Below the pieces are notes generated by a model. That model saw only the letters and a program-made list of their open reading frames with translations. It ran no database searches and was not told the DNA's origin. Made by a program: the position numbers and the translations under genes. A stretch of DNA of 40,713 nucleotides from Candidatus Gastranaerophilales bacterium (lineage in GTDB: Bacteria > Cyanobacteriota > Vampirovibrionia > Gastranaerophilales > Gastranaerophilaceae), in the NCBI GenBank assembly GCA_947626645.1, contig CANQSZ010000003.1:1-40713 (forward strand). Reading direction: 5' to 3'. Of the stretch, positions 32,502 to 40,713 are shown in pieces. Position 1 is the first letter of the stretch. Every line of letters begins with the position of its first letter.

Positions 32502-33179
32502 ATGAAAAAAGGTTTTACTCTGTCAGAAGCACTTATTACACTCGGTATAGTCGGATGTATTGCGGCTTTGACTATTCCTTCAATTATGAAGAATTATAAA
32601 AAGAAAGTATATGTTTCCCAATTGGAAAAAGCATATTCTCAAATAACCGATGCGGCGCAGGCTGTAATCAATGACGAGTTTGCAGACAGTTTTTATATGT
32701 CAACCGCGGGTGTTCCGAGCTCGTGCAATTCTGATATGACCAAGTCAAAAGGTGCTTGTTACTTTTTAAACAGTTATTTTAAAACCGTAAAAACGGATTG
32801 TCAAAGTGCAGATTCTAAAGACGGCGGATGTCTCGGTACGGATTACAAAAGTTTAGACGGTTCCGGCGTTGTAAACAGTTCGGGTATTAATGCTGAATAT
32901 TGTATCCAAACCACGAATAATGCAACAATATGTATATATTTTGATAAGGATAAGGGAAAGACTTCCGCGCTGGTCGATGTTAACGGTCCGGCAGAGCCTA
33001 ATATGGCGGGCTTGGACACTTTCTCAATGGATATATCATCTAACGGTTTGGTTACGGATTACGATAACGGCAGTGTTGAAGCTAAAGATTGCGGTAAGAA
33101 AAACAGCGGCTCTATTTATGAAATGGCTGCCGGATGCTTGAATGCTGTTATGGAAGCCGGTTGGAAAATGAAATACTAA
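32502..33179 (+). CDS. Type IV pilin-like / pseudopilin protein
   Basis: The N-terminus MKKG-FTLSEALITLGIVG is a class III signal: short basic leader, Gly at -1, Phe at +1 and Glu at +5, followed by a hydrophobic helix (residues 5-27). A prepilin peptidase would cut after G4. The exposed part has around eight cysteines (CNSDMTKSKGACYFL, CQSADSKDGGCLG, CIQTT, CIYF, CGKK, CLNA), consistent with disulfides. The length is 225 aa, and the final residues end GWKMKY. No other pilus gene is adjacent, so it may be a minor pilin, adhesin or DNA-uptake component used with machinery elsewhere. Confidence 0.88.
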   Translation: MKKGFTLSEALITLGIVGCIAALTIPSIMKNYKKKVYVSQLEKAYSQITDAAQAVINDEFADSFYMSTAGVPSSCNSDMTKSKGACYFLNSYFKTVKTDCQSADSKDGGCLGTDYKSLDGSGVVNSSGINAEYCIQTTNNATICIYFDKDKGKTSALVDVNGPAEPNMAGLDTFSMDISSNGLVTDYDNGSVEAKDCGKKNSGSIYEMAAGCLNAVMEAGWKMKY

Positions 33180-33200
33180 TCGAAGTTTTTGATAATAAAA

Positions 33201-33233
33201 AATGCACTAAGAAAATAATCTTAGTGCATTTTT
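33201..33233. terminator. Bidirectional terminator between the pilin-like gene and pfp
   Basis: AATGCACTAAGA (33201-33212) pairs with TCTTAGTGCATT (33219-33230), 12 bp perfect with a 6-nt loop. It has a T-run on the plus side and an A-run giving T residues on the minus side. Confidence 0.9.
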
Positions 33234-33248
33234 GTTGTTAATAATCAA

Positions 33249-34931
33249 TTAGACAGAGGCTAAGGATTTGCTCTTTTCCAATTGTAAAGTAACGGTTGTG
33301 ATATCGCAAACGGAGCTCGGACCGAAGTATTGAACTGCTCCGGGGAATAAATATCTGTCATTCATTGCCCAATCTTCTCTGTTATCTTGAAGTTTTTTGA
33401 ACACCGCGCCGTCAAGTTTAACCAACGCTTTTTGGATAACCGGTTTCATTTCACCGTGGCGTTTTTCCATATTCATCATCATTGTAAGCGGAACACCGCC
33501 GGCAATCCATTTATCAGCACTTTCGGTTAAGTTTCTGATTGAGGACAGATATCCTGTCAAGCCGTTTGCGATTAATGCAAATGCGTTGTAACCCAGCGAA
33601 TAGCAATAATCGGCATCAAAGTTTGACGGGAACGCACAGCGTCCTTCATATCCGAAGAAATGTGATTGAGCGGAGAATTTGCCTATAAAATCACCCTGTT
33701 TTTTCAAATCTTCAAGACGTGAATCAATCATTTGGATAAGCAATTTTTCCGTTTCAATCTTTGAAACTTGAACATTACCATGCGGGTCGCGGTCAGCCAA
33801 AAGTTGTTCTTTAATTATTGAAGGCAAAGAGCTGTAAACCCCTGCGTTTGCCGCATCTAATCTGTTTTCAACGATATCAAATTTTTCTCTCATAGATGTT
33901 GCGTTAACAAATGAAGCATCTGTTTCAAGGTTTGCCATTATATCGTTAAGATTGGAAATCATAGTGCCCATTTCGGGGATAAATTCAATCAAACCTTCGG
34001 GGATAACGGCGATACCGAAATTTTTGCCGTTGTTGGAACGTTTGACGATGATATCTGTCATATAGTCAATGATTGACGATAGAGACATTTTTTTCGCCTC
34101 AATTTCTTCCGAGATTAGAGTGATGTTTGGCTGAGTTTGCAATGCCGCTTCCAAAGCAACGTGCGAAGCACTTCTTCCCATAATTTTGATAAAGTGCCAG
34201 TATTTTTTAGCGGAATTTGCGTCTCTTTCGATGTTTCCGATAAGTTCGGCATAAGTTTTTGTGGCTGTGTCGAAACCGAAAGAAATTTCGATTTGTTCAT
34301 TTTTCAAATCACCGTCGATTGTTTTGGGGCAGCCGATTACTTGGATGCCTGCGTTGTTTTTGACGAACCACTCTGCAAGCAGTGCGGCATTTGTGTTTGA
34401 ATCGTCGCCGCCGATTATAACAACTGCGGTGATTCCGAGTTTTTGACATACAGCCAAAGATTTTTGGAACTGTTCTTCTGTTTCAAGTTTTGTTCTGCCG
34501 GAACCTATAATGTCAAACCCGCCCGTATTTCTGTAAGCGTCGATAAATTCGTCGGTAAATTCGACATATTTTCCGTCAATGATACCTGAGGGGCCGCCTA
34601 AAAATCCGTAAAGTTTGTTAGCGGGGTTAGCGTTTTTTAATGCGTCATAAAGCCCTGCGATAACGTTATGCCCGCCGGGGGCTTGCCCGCCCGAGAGAAT
34701 AACTCCGACGTTTCTTGGTTGCGAAGTTTTTTCTGTCGGGGAAGATTCAAATGTAACGGTAGGTTTGCCGTAAGTGTTTTTAAACAGAGCCTGAATTTGT
34801 TCTTGGTCGCGCACCGATTGAGTGGGCGAGCCTTCGACCATTTCAAGCGAGTTAACGCCTTTGCGTAAACTTGCGGGAAGTTTCGGCTCATACTTTAATC
34901 TTTCAATTTGTAATGGTGAAAGTTTTGTCAT
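33249..34931 (-). CDS. pfp: Pyrophosphate-dependent 6-phosphofructokinase
   Basis: Uses PPi instead of ATP to phosphorylate fructose-6-phosphate, a reversible step of glycolysis. The diagnostic GGDD (residues 174-177, not GGDG of ATP enzymes) and the P202-K-T-I-D-G-D208 segment mark the PPi type. The other conserved site is [14 protein letters not shown]. The 560-aa length is the long, plant-beta-subunit-like class. AAAGGAAA precedes the ATG. The gene is monocistronic; a GTGAGTAA element and an extended -10 box lie upstream. PPi use saves ATP, which fits an anaerobic fermenter. Confidence 0.94.
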   Translation of the reverse strand: MTKLSPLQIERLKYEPKLPASLRKGVNSLEMVEGSPTQSVRDQEQIQALFKNTYGKPTVTFESSPTEKTSQPRNVGVILSGGQAPGGHNVIAGLYDALKNANPANKLYGFLGGPSGIIDGKYVEFTDEFIDAYRNTGGFDIIGSGRTKLETEEQFQKSLAVCQKLGITAVVIIGGDDSNTNAALLAEWFVKNNAGIQVIGCPKTIDGDLKNEQIEISFGFDTATKTYAELIGNIERDANSAKKYWHFIKIMGRSASHVALEAALQTQPNITLISEEIEAKKMSLSSIIDYMTDIIVKRSNNGKNFGIAVIPEGLIEFIPEMGTMISNLNDIMANLETDASFVNATSMREKFDIVENRLDAANAGVYSSLPSIIKEQLLADRDPHGNVQVSKIETEKLLIQMIDSRLEDLKKQGDFIGKFSAQSHFFGYEGRCAFPSNFDADYCYSLGYNAFALIANGLTGYLSSIRNLTESADKWIAGGVPLTMMMNMEKRHGEMKPVIQKALVKLDGAVFKKLQDNREDWAMNDRYLFPGAVQYFGPSSVCDITTVTLQLEKSKSLASV

Positions 34932-34968
34932 CTGTTTTTCCTTTCGTTAAGTAACCTTGTACTCAAAC

Positions 34969-34977
34969 ATTTTAACA
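34969..34977 (-). promoter_or_regulatory. Extended -10 promoter of pfp
   Basis: On the minus strand TG-T-TAAAAT ends about 38 nt before the pfp ATG. No clear -35. A copy of GTGAGTAA (minus strand, 35032-35039) lies 55 nt further upstream. Confidence 0.4.
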
Positions 34978-35056
34978 TAAAAAGACGGCAAAAGATATTT
35001 GAAAATATCGGATTTTTCAGTATATGTCCTGTTACTCACTTGAAGTAAGGAATTTT

Positions 35057-35737
35057 TTAATAATTTCTTTTTAGCGGAACAATGTGGTAAATGACCAAAA
35101 GGGTCAATATAAATATTACTCCGTAGCTTTGAAATTTAAGAATTAAAAACGAAACGATTGTGCTGATTACCACAAAAAGCATGCCATAAAACAGTACGAT
35201 TTTTATGTTTGCGGAAATTTGACGCACTTTTTGATATTCTTGAGCCATAATAGCAATATTTGATTGTTCTTTTGCTTTTTCTTCGGTTTCTTCATCAATC
35301 AACTGCTGTTCTTTCAATTCCTCTACCGAATCTTTATAACATCTGTTGACAAATCTTTCGACAAGCGAAAGTACCGCTGCTTGCGGCGCGTCGTTTTTTA
35401 CGCACGCATACATGACTTCCCAAATGGTGTACCAAATTTTTTGCATTACTGTTTTCCAGTATTTCGGAGGGATTCCCGAACGAAACAGGTCTATTTCTTT
35501 GTGGAATGACCATTCTGCCATTACCTGTATGTAAAAACATTGATTCTCAAAGTCCAGTTTTGAAAATTCCTCGTTTTCTTCCATGGAAGATGCTAACATA
35601 CTTGCCGATTTTTTTATGTTGTTTATCAGATAATCCTGTTGCAATTTATTAACATCTTTTGGCAAAAGTGGTTCTATCTGCGCTAAAAGACCGTCGATAA
35701 ATTCGGTGTATTTTTTGTCTAATGCTTTTTCTTCCAT
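35057..35737 (-). CDS. Unknown protein with a C-terminal membrane hairpin
   Basis: I do not recognise it. The 226-aa protein is a soluble, helical, acidic domain (about 1-170, with EENEEFSKLDFENQCFYIQVMAEW and a Glu-rich linker) and two close transmembrane helices at the C-terminus (VLFYGMLFVVISTIVSFLIL and VIFILTLLVIYHIV) ending in KRNY. This places the large domain in the cytoplasm if both ends are inside. The start ATG has no Shine-Dalgarno; TATAAT ends 6 nt before it, and an inverted repeat overlaps the promoter. Confidence 0.6.
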   Translation of the reverse strand: MEEKALDKKYTEFIDGLLAQIEPLLPKDVNKLQQDYLINNIKKSASMLASSMEENEEFSKLDFENQCFYIQVMAEWSFHKEIDLFRSGIPPKYWKTVMQKIWYTIWEVMYACVKNDAPQAAVLSLVERFVNRCYKDSVEELKEQQLIDEETEEKAKEQSNIAIMAQEYQKVRQISANIKIVLFYGMLFVVISTIVSFLILKFQSYGVIFILTLLVIYHIVPLKRNY

Positions 35738-35743
35738 TCTTTT

Positions 35744-35749
35744 ATTATA
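35744..35749 (-). promoter_or_regulatory. -10 box of the 35057-35737 gene, leaderless geometry
   Basis: On the minus strand a perfect TATAAT ends 6 nt before the ATG at 35737. The -35 region is poor (ACAAAT), so an activator or repressor may act here. Confidence 0.5.
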
Positions 35750-35759
35750 GAAAATAATT

Positions 35760-35774
35760 TGACAGAATTTGTCA
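35760..35774. promoter_or_regulatory. Operator-like inverted repeat TGACA-N5-TGTCA
   Basis: TGACA, five bases, then TGTCA form a perfect dyad located at the -35 region of the 35737 promoter. This is where a dimeric transcription factor would sit. The regulator is unknown. Confidence 0.4.
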
Positions 35775-35793
35775 TATATATAGACTAATTATT

Positions 35794-37350
35794 TTAACCG
35801 ACTTTATTTTCCTGTTCTCTGTATTGAGCAGTTCCGGGGAAATCATCGGAACCCGTTCTGAGTTTTGTTATCAAATATTGCATTTTCGGTATAAGCGTTG
35901 ATAAGAACAATGCCGAGATTGCAAATCCTGTTCCCCAGTTAAATGCGTTCATTTTCAGGTTTTTCTTTGATGCTTTTGTTAACATCTTGTGTGTTACTTC
36001 TTTTGCATCGGTTTTTCTTGCCGTGTCTATTATTGATTGTACGTAGTCAATCAGTTCTTTTTTCATCGCATCAAGGTCATTTTGCGCTACGTATTTATAT
36101 TTTTCCATAAACTTCGTGCCAAATCTGTTCTTGTAAAATTCCTGTAAAAATGCGGGGTTGTTAATGTGTCCGCCTGAAAGTACGTCTTTAACCTGATTTT
36201 CGGTCAATATCGACATGCCCTTAATCTTTGGCTGCAATTTGGACATATCATCGGCAATCTTTTCAAATTCGGCATATTCATTTTCCGCAACAATTGTTCT
36301 CAATTCTTTCTTGAACTTGTCTAAAGATATTATTTTTATGCCTTTTCCTTCAAACTTATCTTTGAGCGTTTTAGGAAGTGTTATTTCTTTACCTAACATG
36401 TCTTTGGCGAATTTATCAACGTCAACCTTTATGTCAGCGATTTTTGTATCAACATCGGCGGTTGATTGCAGGTAATTTTTCATATATTGCGTTGTAAATT
36501 CGGCCGAAACGGGGTCTAATCTTTTTGCGTTGCCGTTTTGTTCAAGTTTATTCAACCATTTGTTCATGTTGTACATATTAAACATATAGAAATAAATTGA
36601 ACTTAAATCTCTAAACAGAATTTCGACTCTTTCATCGTTGTTTCTTGCCGAAATCGCTCTGCCTGAAGCTGTTCCGGCATCTACCGCAAGAAGTTTGTAG
36701 TTCCTGTTGTTCTCAAATTTATCCGCTATACTCAATAAATTGATACCAAACGAGATGTCTTTTTTGGTTTCATCTTTGTCTTTTTTATTGTCCAAAAAGT
36801 CTTGCATAGAAGTTTTATTAAACCTTAAATCAATATCATTTTGGTTAAGCGGTTGTTGAGGTTTATTTTTGTGATATGAACGTGTTATTGCCTGATTAAT
36901 TTTTGGAAGAACAAAGCCGATAAAGGCATTGGCAACCAACACGCTTGAAATAACCTTGATAAACTTAAACCTTGCCATTGTTGATTCCAAAATCTTGGCA
37001 CCCGATTTTGTTGTTTCGTTCTCAAGGAAGTTTGCAAGCGGTTTTCTGACTTCATCGCTTGCAATGTCAACAGCTTTGTTCGGTAATTTAAGGATTTTTT
37101 GCCCTATTTTTTCAAACAGTGCATTCAAAGCCGTAACCCCGCCGAGCCAAAATACCGCGCCCGAAAATTCTTCCGTGATACGCTCTCTTGCTTCATCAAA
37201 CCCGCCGCGCTTGTATGCCTGATAAGTTCTTCCCGCTTCCACGCATGCTTCCAATGCTATTACCGGCAAAAAACCGTCTTTGGCTATTTGAGACACAAAG
37301 TTTCTTGTTATTGAGCTATTCGTTTTTACGGTGGGTATTTTTATTGACAT
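35794..37350 (-). CDS. Unknown membrane protein, 518 aa
   Basis: I do not recognise a family. Weakly hydrophobic segments lie near residues 25-40 (DGFLPVIALEACVEAG) and 85-110 (GAVFWLGGVTALNALF); stronger ones lie near 150-170 (VISSVLVANAFIGFVLPKI) and 475-495 (WGTGFAISALFLSTLIPKM). The large middle part (about 175-465) is Lys/Asp/Asn-rich and helical, likely a soluble domain. The end, TGSDDFPGTAQYREQENKVG, is hydrophilic. It lies divergent to the 37551 gene. No clear -10 box lies just upstream; TAAAAT is further up, and GAAAGAAG may be a distant Shine-Dalgarno. It resembles large lineage-specific membrane proteins, with function unknown. Confidence 0.65.
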   Translation of the reverse strand: MSIKIPTVKTNSSITRNFVSQIAKDGFLPVIALEACVEAGRTYQAYKRGGFDEARERITEEFSGAVFWLGGVTALNALFEKIGQKILKLPNKAVDIASDEVRKPLANFLENETTKSGAKILESTMARFKFIKVISSVLVANAFIGFVLPKINQAITRSYHKNKPQQPLNQNDIDLRFNKTSMQDFLDNKKDKDETKKDISFGINLLSIADKFENNRNYKLLAVDAGTASGRAISARNNDERVEILFRDLSSIYFYMFNMYNMNKWLNKLEQNGNAKRLDPVSAEFTTQYMKNYLQSTADVDTKIADIKVDVDKFAKDMLGKEITLPKTLKDKFEGKGIKIISLDKFKKELRTIVAENEYAEFEKIADDMSKLQPKIKGMSILTENQVKDVLSGGHINNPAFLQEFYKNRFGTKFMEKYKYVAQNDLDAMKKELIDYVQSIIDTARKTDAKEVTHKMLTKASKKNLKMNAFNWGTGFAISALFLSTLIPKMQYLITKLRTGSDDFPGTAQYREQENKVG

Positions 37351-37426
37351 AGGTTTAAAACTTCTTTCAATTATTTTAATATCCCTAAAAAAATATATTT
37401 GCCTGTTTTTGTATAAACTTTAATAT

Positions 37427-37476
37427 TTTGTTACAATTAATTATATCAAATACACTTATTATTGGATTGTAACAAA
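37427..37476. promoter_or_regulatory. 11-bp inverted repeat between divergent membrane-protein genes
   Basis: TTTGTTACAAT (37427-37437) and its perfect reverse complement ATTGTAACAAA (37466-37476) are separated by 28 bp. Each half is itself nearly palindromic (TTGT-N-ACAA), so each could be an operator. They lie in the gap between genes starting at 37350 (minus) and 37551 (plus). Confidence 0.4.
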
Positions 37477-37550
37477 TAGTAACAAAAATAATTAACATTA
37501 GCAATAGTTTTTTTGTTTGGTTTTTGATATTGTTGAAGTAGGAAACGATT

Positions 37551-38357
37551 ATGATAAACCCTGTAACCGGTTATAAAAACTCAAATAACAATCAGTCATT
37601 GGCTTTCGGGCATGGCGGAAGTTCGGATTGTACATTATCCCGCAAAAAGAAGGCGGTAATTTTAGCGTCTTCCGCGTTGGGTATGGCTCCTGTTTTGGCT
37701 GTTATGGCTAAACGTAAAGGGTTTTCGCTTAATCCGTTAAAAATATTCAAGACTCCCGTTAAGGATTGGGCATTATTCAAGTGTACCCCAAAAGAAAAAT
37801 CCTTGGAATTTGAATCCCCGCTATCAATTTTGGCATTGGCAAGCGGTTCTGTTGTCGGCGGGTTTGTTGGTGGTGCGCTTGTTGATGATAAATCCAACCT
37901 GTCTGCCAAAAAACGTGAAGTTTTGAGCCAAATTTTGGGAAATGTTTCCGTTCCCGTTGCCTGTGTCGGTTTGGGTGCTTCGATTTACAAAAAATACGGT
38001 CATATAATAGAAAATATAATGCCGCAATTTAAGAAGGATAACAAGGTTTGTCATGTTTTTAATAATGTTATGAAAAAGTTACCTAATGCCGTTACAACTT
38101 TGGGGTTGTTGGGAGTTGGAATTTATCTTGGCAACAGGGTTTCTAATCTTATAAACGAAAAACTTTATCATAAAAAAGTAGAAAGAAATATTAAGGCAAC
38201 GGATTTTGCTCCGCACGTTGATGATGTTTGTCTTGCGGTTTCTATGATGAATCAGGAAACCAAATTCGGTACAAAATTGGGCAAAATTATTCCTTTGGCA
38301 CTTTTGGTTCCCGGGTATCAAACCGGTATCGCTCAAGAAAAACCGGAAAATGTTTAA
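37551..38357 (+). CDS. Unknown membrane protein, 268 aa
   Basis: I do not recognise it. The N-terminus MINPVTGYKNSNNNQSLAFG is polar with an Asn run, then KKK and hydrophobic segments at about 34-50 (AVILASSALGMAPVLAVM), 93-112 (ILALASGSVVGGFVGGALV), 130-145 (VSVPVACVGLGASIY) and 185-200 (TLGLLGVGIYLGNRV). Gly-rich helices of this type often pack closely. AGGAAACG precedes the ATG. It ends 10 nt from the convergent 38368 gene with no terminator between. It resembles the 500-aa and 518-aa membrane proteins nearby only in style, not in alignable sequence. Confidence 0.6.
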   Translation: MINPVTGYKNSNNNQSLAFGHGGSSDCTLSRKKKAVILASSALGMAPVLAVMAKRKGFSLNPLKIFKTPVKDWALFKCTPKEKSLEFESPLSILALASGSVVGGFVGGALVDDKSNLSAKKREVLSQILGNVSVPVACVGLGASIYKKYGHIIENIMPQFKKDNKVCHVFNNVMKKLPNAVTTLGLLGVGIYLGNRVSNLINEKLYHKKVERNIKATDFAPHVDDVCLAVSMMNQETKFGTKLGKIIPLALLVPGYQTGIAQEKPENV

Positions 38358-38367
38358 TTTTTGTTGT

Positions 38368-39849
38368 TTAGATTTCGCCTAAGCTGTCTATCTTAAACGT
38401 GCAGCCGATTTCTTCCTGCGCAAGCACTGTTATATCGTTTATGTATATTGATAACAGTGTGAAAAATATTTGCCTGTATTCCATCGGTACAATTAATTTT
38501 GGCGAATGGATATTTAATTTTTTCGATTTTTTAACGATTTTATCGGCAAGTTTTTCAGCGAGTGTTCCGTCAATTCTTATCATTGATTCTTCGGTATCAT
38601 CGCATCCTAAAACCATTTCGGTGTAAGTTTTTTCGGACAATTCAAATGCGCTGATTGTTTCGTTGTCAGTGTTTGTGTATTTGCGGCATATCTGTTTGGC
38701 AAGCGATAATCTTATTTTATTGAGGATGTCGCTTTTTGAACTGTCATCTGCATAATCGTTAATTTTTTCAAATAAGTACGTAATATTTTTTATCGACACT
38801 TTTTCTTTTATAAGGCTTGTCATCAAATATTTTATGTCGGCATAATTCAACACATCGGGAACGATGTTTTCGATTAAAAATTCGTTTTCCTTTTCAACCA
38901 CCTCAAGATATTTGTCGATATCTTCATAATCCAATAAATCATCAACGTATTTAATTGCAACGTATTCAAGAGCTTTTGCAATATATTCCGAGGGGGAAAT
39001 TCCTTGTTGCCAAAAATCTTTTGATTTATCTTTTTCAATCCAAACGGCTTTTCTGCCGGTTATTTCATCAATTACGTTAATTGAATTTTTTATTTTATGC
39101 TCGGTGTGAAGTTCGTCTGCGTAAAACATTACGTAATTCGGGCATACTCCCGCTCTGAAAACTTCCATACCTCTTATTCTTATGCTAAATTCGCAAGGAT
39201 TTAAGTTGTCATCGTCTTTGAATATAACTTTAGGTATCACATATCCGATTTCTTCGGTGAGTTTAATACGTGATTTTACGGTTTGTGCGATAAGTTCTTC
39301 TCCGGAATTGTCCCTATCGGAATCCACAAACCCGAGTAATTCCTCGCTTAAATATATGGTCAATTTTTCTTCGTGTAATTTTGAATACATTAAATCAGGC
39401 GAAGTTGCTTTTGTTAATTGACTTTTTAAGTCCTCAAGTTCTTTTAATCCCGCTGAAATTTTGTCGTTTAATCTTTTTCTTGAAACGGAATTTGCCGTTT
39501 CCGCATCAAGTGCCGATTTAATCTTGTTGATTTTTTCTTTCTGATGTCTTATTTTTGACTGAATTTCAAGACAGGTTTCGTATTCTGTCAGTTTTGGAGA
39601 AAGCATTTTCTCCATTTGGCTTTTGAAATCGGAAATATTAATTATATCAGATTCGGAATTGTTTTCGGATTTAGCCTGACGCATAAAGATGCAGTTAAGT
39701 TCTGACCCTGATTCTTCATCTCCGATGTCGTGCATGCTGTATAATTCCCATCCGTTCATTGACATTTCGTTCAAAAGATTTTGCAATTCCTGAGCGTTGT
39801 CTGCCGAACAGGTTTTTATAACATATTCCATTCTGTTTTTACCGAACAT
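38368..39849 (-). CDS. Unknown 493-aa protein with a DUF4177-like N-terminus
   Basis: The first 55 or so residues (MEYVIKTCSADNAQELQNLLN, then NGWELYSMHDIGDEE and NCIFMR) have the layout of small DUF4177 domains: a strand, a helix, a GWEL motif and closing strands. A coiled coil follows at about 75-145. The rest is unrecognised, with a region typical of a mixed alpha/beta domain (LNPCEFSIRIRGMEVFRAGVCP) and a helical middle. The sequence near the C-terminus (SPKLIVPMEYRQIFFTLLSIYINDITVLAQEEI) recalls a FlhA-like C-terminal patch, but this is weak. AAAGGA lies before the ATG, and the upstream udp stop is 4 nt away, so it is operonic with udp. Confidence 0.6.
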   Translation of the reverse strand: MFGKNRMEYVIKTCSADNAQELQNLLNEMSMNGWELYSMHDIGDEESGSELNCIFMRQAKSENNSESDIINISDFKSQMEKMLSPKLTEYETCLEIQSKIRHQKEKINKIKSALDAETANSVSRKRLNDKISAGLKELEDLKSQLTKATSPDLMYSKLHEEKLTIYLSEELLGFVDSDRDNSGEELIAQTVKSRIKLTEEIGYVIPKVIFKDDDNLNPCEFSIRIRGMEVFRAGVCPNYVMFYADELHTEHKIKNSINVIDEITGRKAVWIEKDKSKDFWQQGISPSEYIAKALEYVAIKYVDDLLDYEDIDKYLEVVEKENEFLIENIVPDVLNYADIKYLMTSLIKEKVSIKNITYLFEKINDYADDSSKSDILNKIRLSLAKQICRKYTNTDNETISAFELSEKTYTEMVLGCDDTEESMIRIDGTLAEKLADKIVKKSKKLNIHSPKLIVPMEYRQIFFTLLSIYINDITVLAQEEIGCTFKIDSLGEI

Positions 39850-39853
39850 ATAT

Positions 39854-40612
39854 TTATCCTTTTAAAATTTTTATTGCCTCAATTGCAGTTTTAATAGCTT
39901 TTTCAGTGTCGTGAACAACGGGATTTTCCAAATTATTTTTTTCTCTTTCCTGATTGGCAACCGTCAAAAATACCGAGCCGACCTTGACATTAAGATAACT
40001 TGCAACAATAAACAATGCCGCCGATTCCATCTCAGATGCCAGACATCCGAGTTTTTTCCACGCTTCCCACTTATTCATCAGCTCGTATCCGACAGGCTTT
40101 GACTCGGGGTCATGCTGACCGTAGAAAGAATCTTTACATTGCACAACACCTGTGTGATAGTCGTAGCCTAATTTTTTTGCGGCAGAAACTAAAGCATTTA
40201 CCACATCCAAATCAGGAACTGCCGGAAATTCAATCGGAGCATACTCTTTACTTGTTCCTTCCATACGAATTGCACCTGTTGCAATGACGATATCACCGCC
40301 TTTAACATCAAGCGCCATACCGCCGCATGTTCCTACTCTTATAAATACTTCCGCTCCGACTTTTACAAGTTCTTCCATTGCAATGGATGCCGAAGCTCCG
40401 CCTATACCGGTTGAGGTAACGCTGACTTTTTCTCCGCCAAGATAGCCTGTATAAGTAACAAATTCCCGTCTGTCTGCAATTAAACGGGGATTGTCTAAAT
40501 ATTGTGCAATTTTTTCGCATCTTTTCGGGTCTCCGGGTAATATCACGTATTTCCCGATATCACCCTGTTCTAACCCGATATGATACTGTTTTCCATCTTC
40601 TGAATAGTGCAT
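39854..40612 (-). CDS. udp: Uridine phosphorylase
   Basis: Cleaves uridine with phosphate to uracil and ribose-1-phosphate. The phosphate-binding loop is [13 protein letters not shown], followed by [16 protein letters not shown] and RVGTCGGM. The uridine-specific segment is [20 protein letters not shown], and the ribose-site motif is [13 protein letters not shown]. The 252-aa length is typical. The start has a weak, distant AAAGGA. It follows the OmpH-like gene by 8 nt and precedes the 493-aa gene by 4 nt, all in one direction. DeoB encoded at 6.8 kb would process its product. Confidence 0.92.
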   Translation of the reverse strand: MHYSEDGKQYHIGLEQGDIGKYVILPGDPKRCEKIAQYLDNPRLIADRREFVTYTGYLGGEKVSVTSTGIGGASASIAMEELVKVGAEVFIRVGTCGGMALDVKGGDIVIATGAIRMEGTSKEYAPIEFPAVPDLDVVNALVSAAKKLGYDYHTGVVQCKDSFYGQHDPESKPVGYELMNKWEAWKKLGCLASEMESAALFIVASYLNVKVGSVFLTVANQEREKNNLENPVVHDTEKAIKTAIEAIKILKG

Positions 40613-40620
40613 ATTACTTT

Positions 40621-40713
40621 TTATTGTCCTTTAAGTTTTTTGATAATTAAATCGGTAACATCGACACCGCCGACAAAAATTACCTGATCGGACAATATTG
40701 CATCAAGTTTTTG
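40621..40713 (-). CDS. C-terminal end of an OmpH/Skp-like protein (partial)
   Basis: The minus strand is open from the window edge for 30 residues and ends TAA at 40621-40623. The sequence [19 protein letters not shown] has the OmpH/Skp C-terminal pattern (strand, Gly-Gly, Asp-x-Thr-Asp, helix with Lys-Lys-Leu). Skp-type proteins chaperone outer-membrane proteins in the periplasm. Only the tail is visible, so the assignment is tentative. It ends 8 nt before udp. Confidence 0.5.
   Translation of the reverse strand, partial: QKLDAILSDQVIFVGGVDVTDLIIKKLKGQ

Noticed and set aside
1-40713. CRISPR array, prophage or integrative element
   Set aside because: No regularly spaced repeats, integrase, phage structural gene, attachment site duplication or tRNA gene is visible; most genes are chromosomal housekeeping genes.

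Overview
The window is AT-rich bacterial chromosome. It most likely comes from a gut Vampirovibrionia/Melainabacteria lineage (Gastranaerophilales-type), the non-photosynthetic sister group of Cyanobacteria. This is inferred from the style of the proteins: a cyanobacterial-like principal sigma factor directly after dnaG, a short prepilin whose N-terminus reads GFTLSEALITLGIVG, PBS-lyase-type HEAT repeats, a PPi-dependent phosphofructokinase, and many lineage-restricted membrane proteins with no recognisable family. There is no transposase, integrase, CRISPR array, tRNA or rRNA gene.

Layout. 0-3.3 kb: tail of an unknown gene, then dnaG-rpoD. 3.3-6.7 kb: a membrane protein with a HEIGH zinc-protease motif, an L,D-transpeptidase, two small paralogous proteins each bracketed by a 9-bp inverted repeat, and a ferredoxin. 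6.8-12.4 kb: deoB, an orphan sensor kinase, a HEAT-repeat protein and two exported or anchored proteins. 12.5-20.9 kb: housekeeping genes on both strands (metG, a FliI/YscN-type ATPase, adk, a DppD-type ABC ATPase, mntP, a DUF4127 protein, menG/ubiE and a D-2-hydroxyacid dehydrogenase). 21.0-29.4 kb: hsp20, a strongly structured RNA candidate, then the lipid operon (82-aa protein, yceD, rpmF, plsX, fabH, fabD, fabG, acpP, fabF) and a convergent plsC-like acyltransferase. 29.5-32.4 kb: a three-gene unknown operon behind a switch-like leader. 32.5-40.7 kb: a type IV pilin-like protein, PPi-phosphofructokinase, four unrecognised proteins (three clearly membrane proteins, one with a DUF4177-like N-terminus), uridine phosphorylase, and the tail of an OmpH/Skp-like gene.

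How the genes fit together. plsX through fabF, with the PlsC-like enzyme, make fatty acids and phosphatidic acid. Uridine phosphorylase and DeoB feed nucleoside ribose into the pentose phosphate pool. PPi-phosphofructokinase and a D-lactate-type dehydrogenase suit a fermentative energy economy. The L,D-transpeptidase, prepilin, OmpH tail and membrane proteins suggest envelope functions.

Most interesting signals. (1) A 160-nt structured RNA after hsp20, with two hairpins whose loops are complementary. (2) A leader at 29.57-29.71 kb in which the transcript 5' end and the downstream Shine-Dalgarno compete for one anti-Shine-Dalgarno segment. (3) The paired small-gene cassettes with complementary mRNA ends. 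(4) Repeated promoters whose -10 box lies 6-7 nt before the ATG with no Shine-Dalgarno, implying leaderless mRNAs. (5) A near-identical 24-bp element upstream of two unlinked genes.
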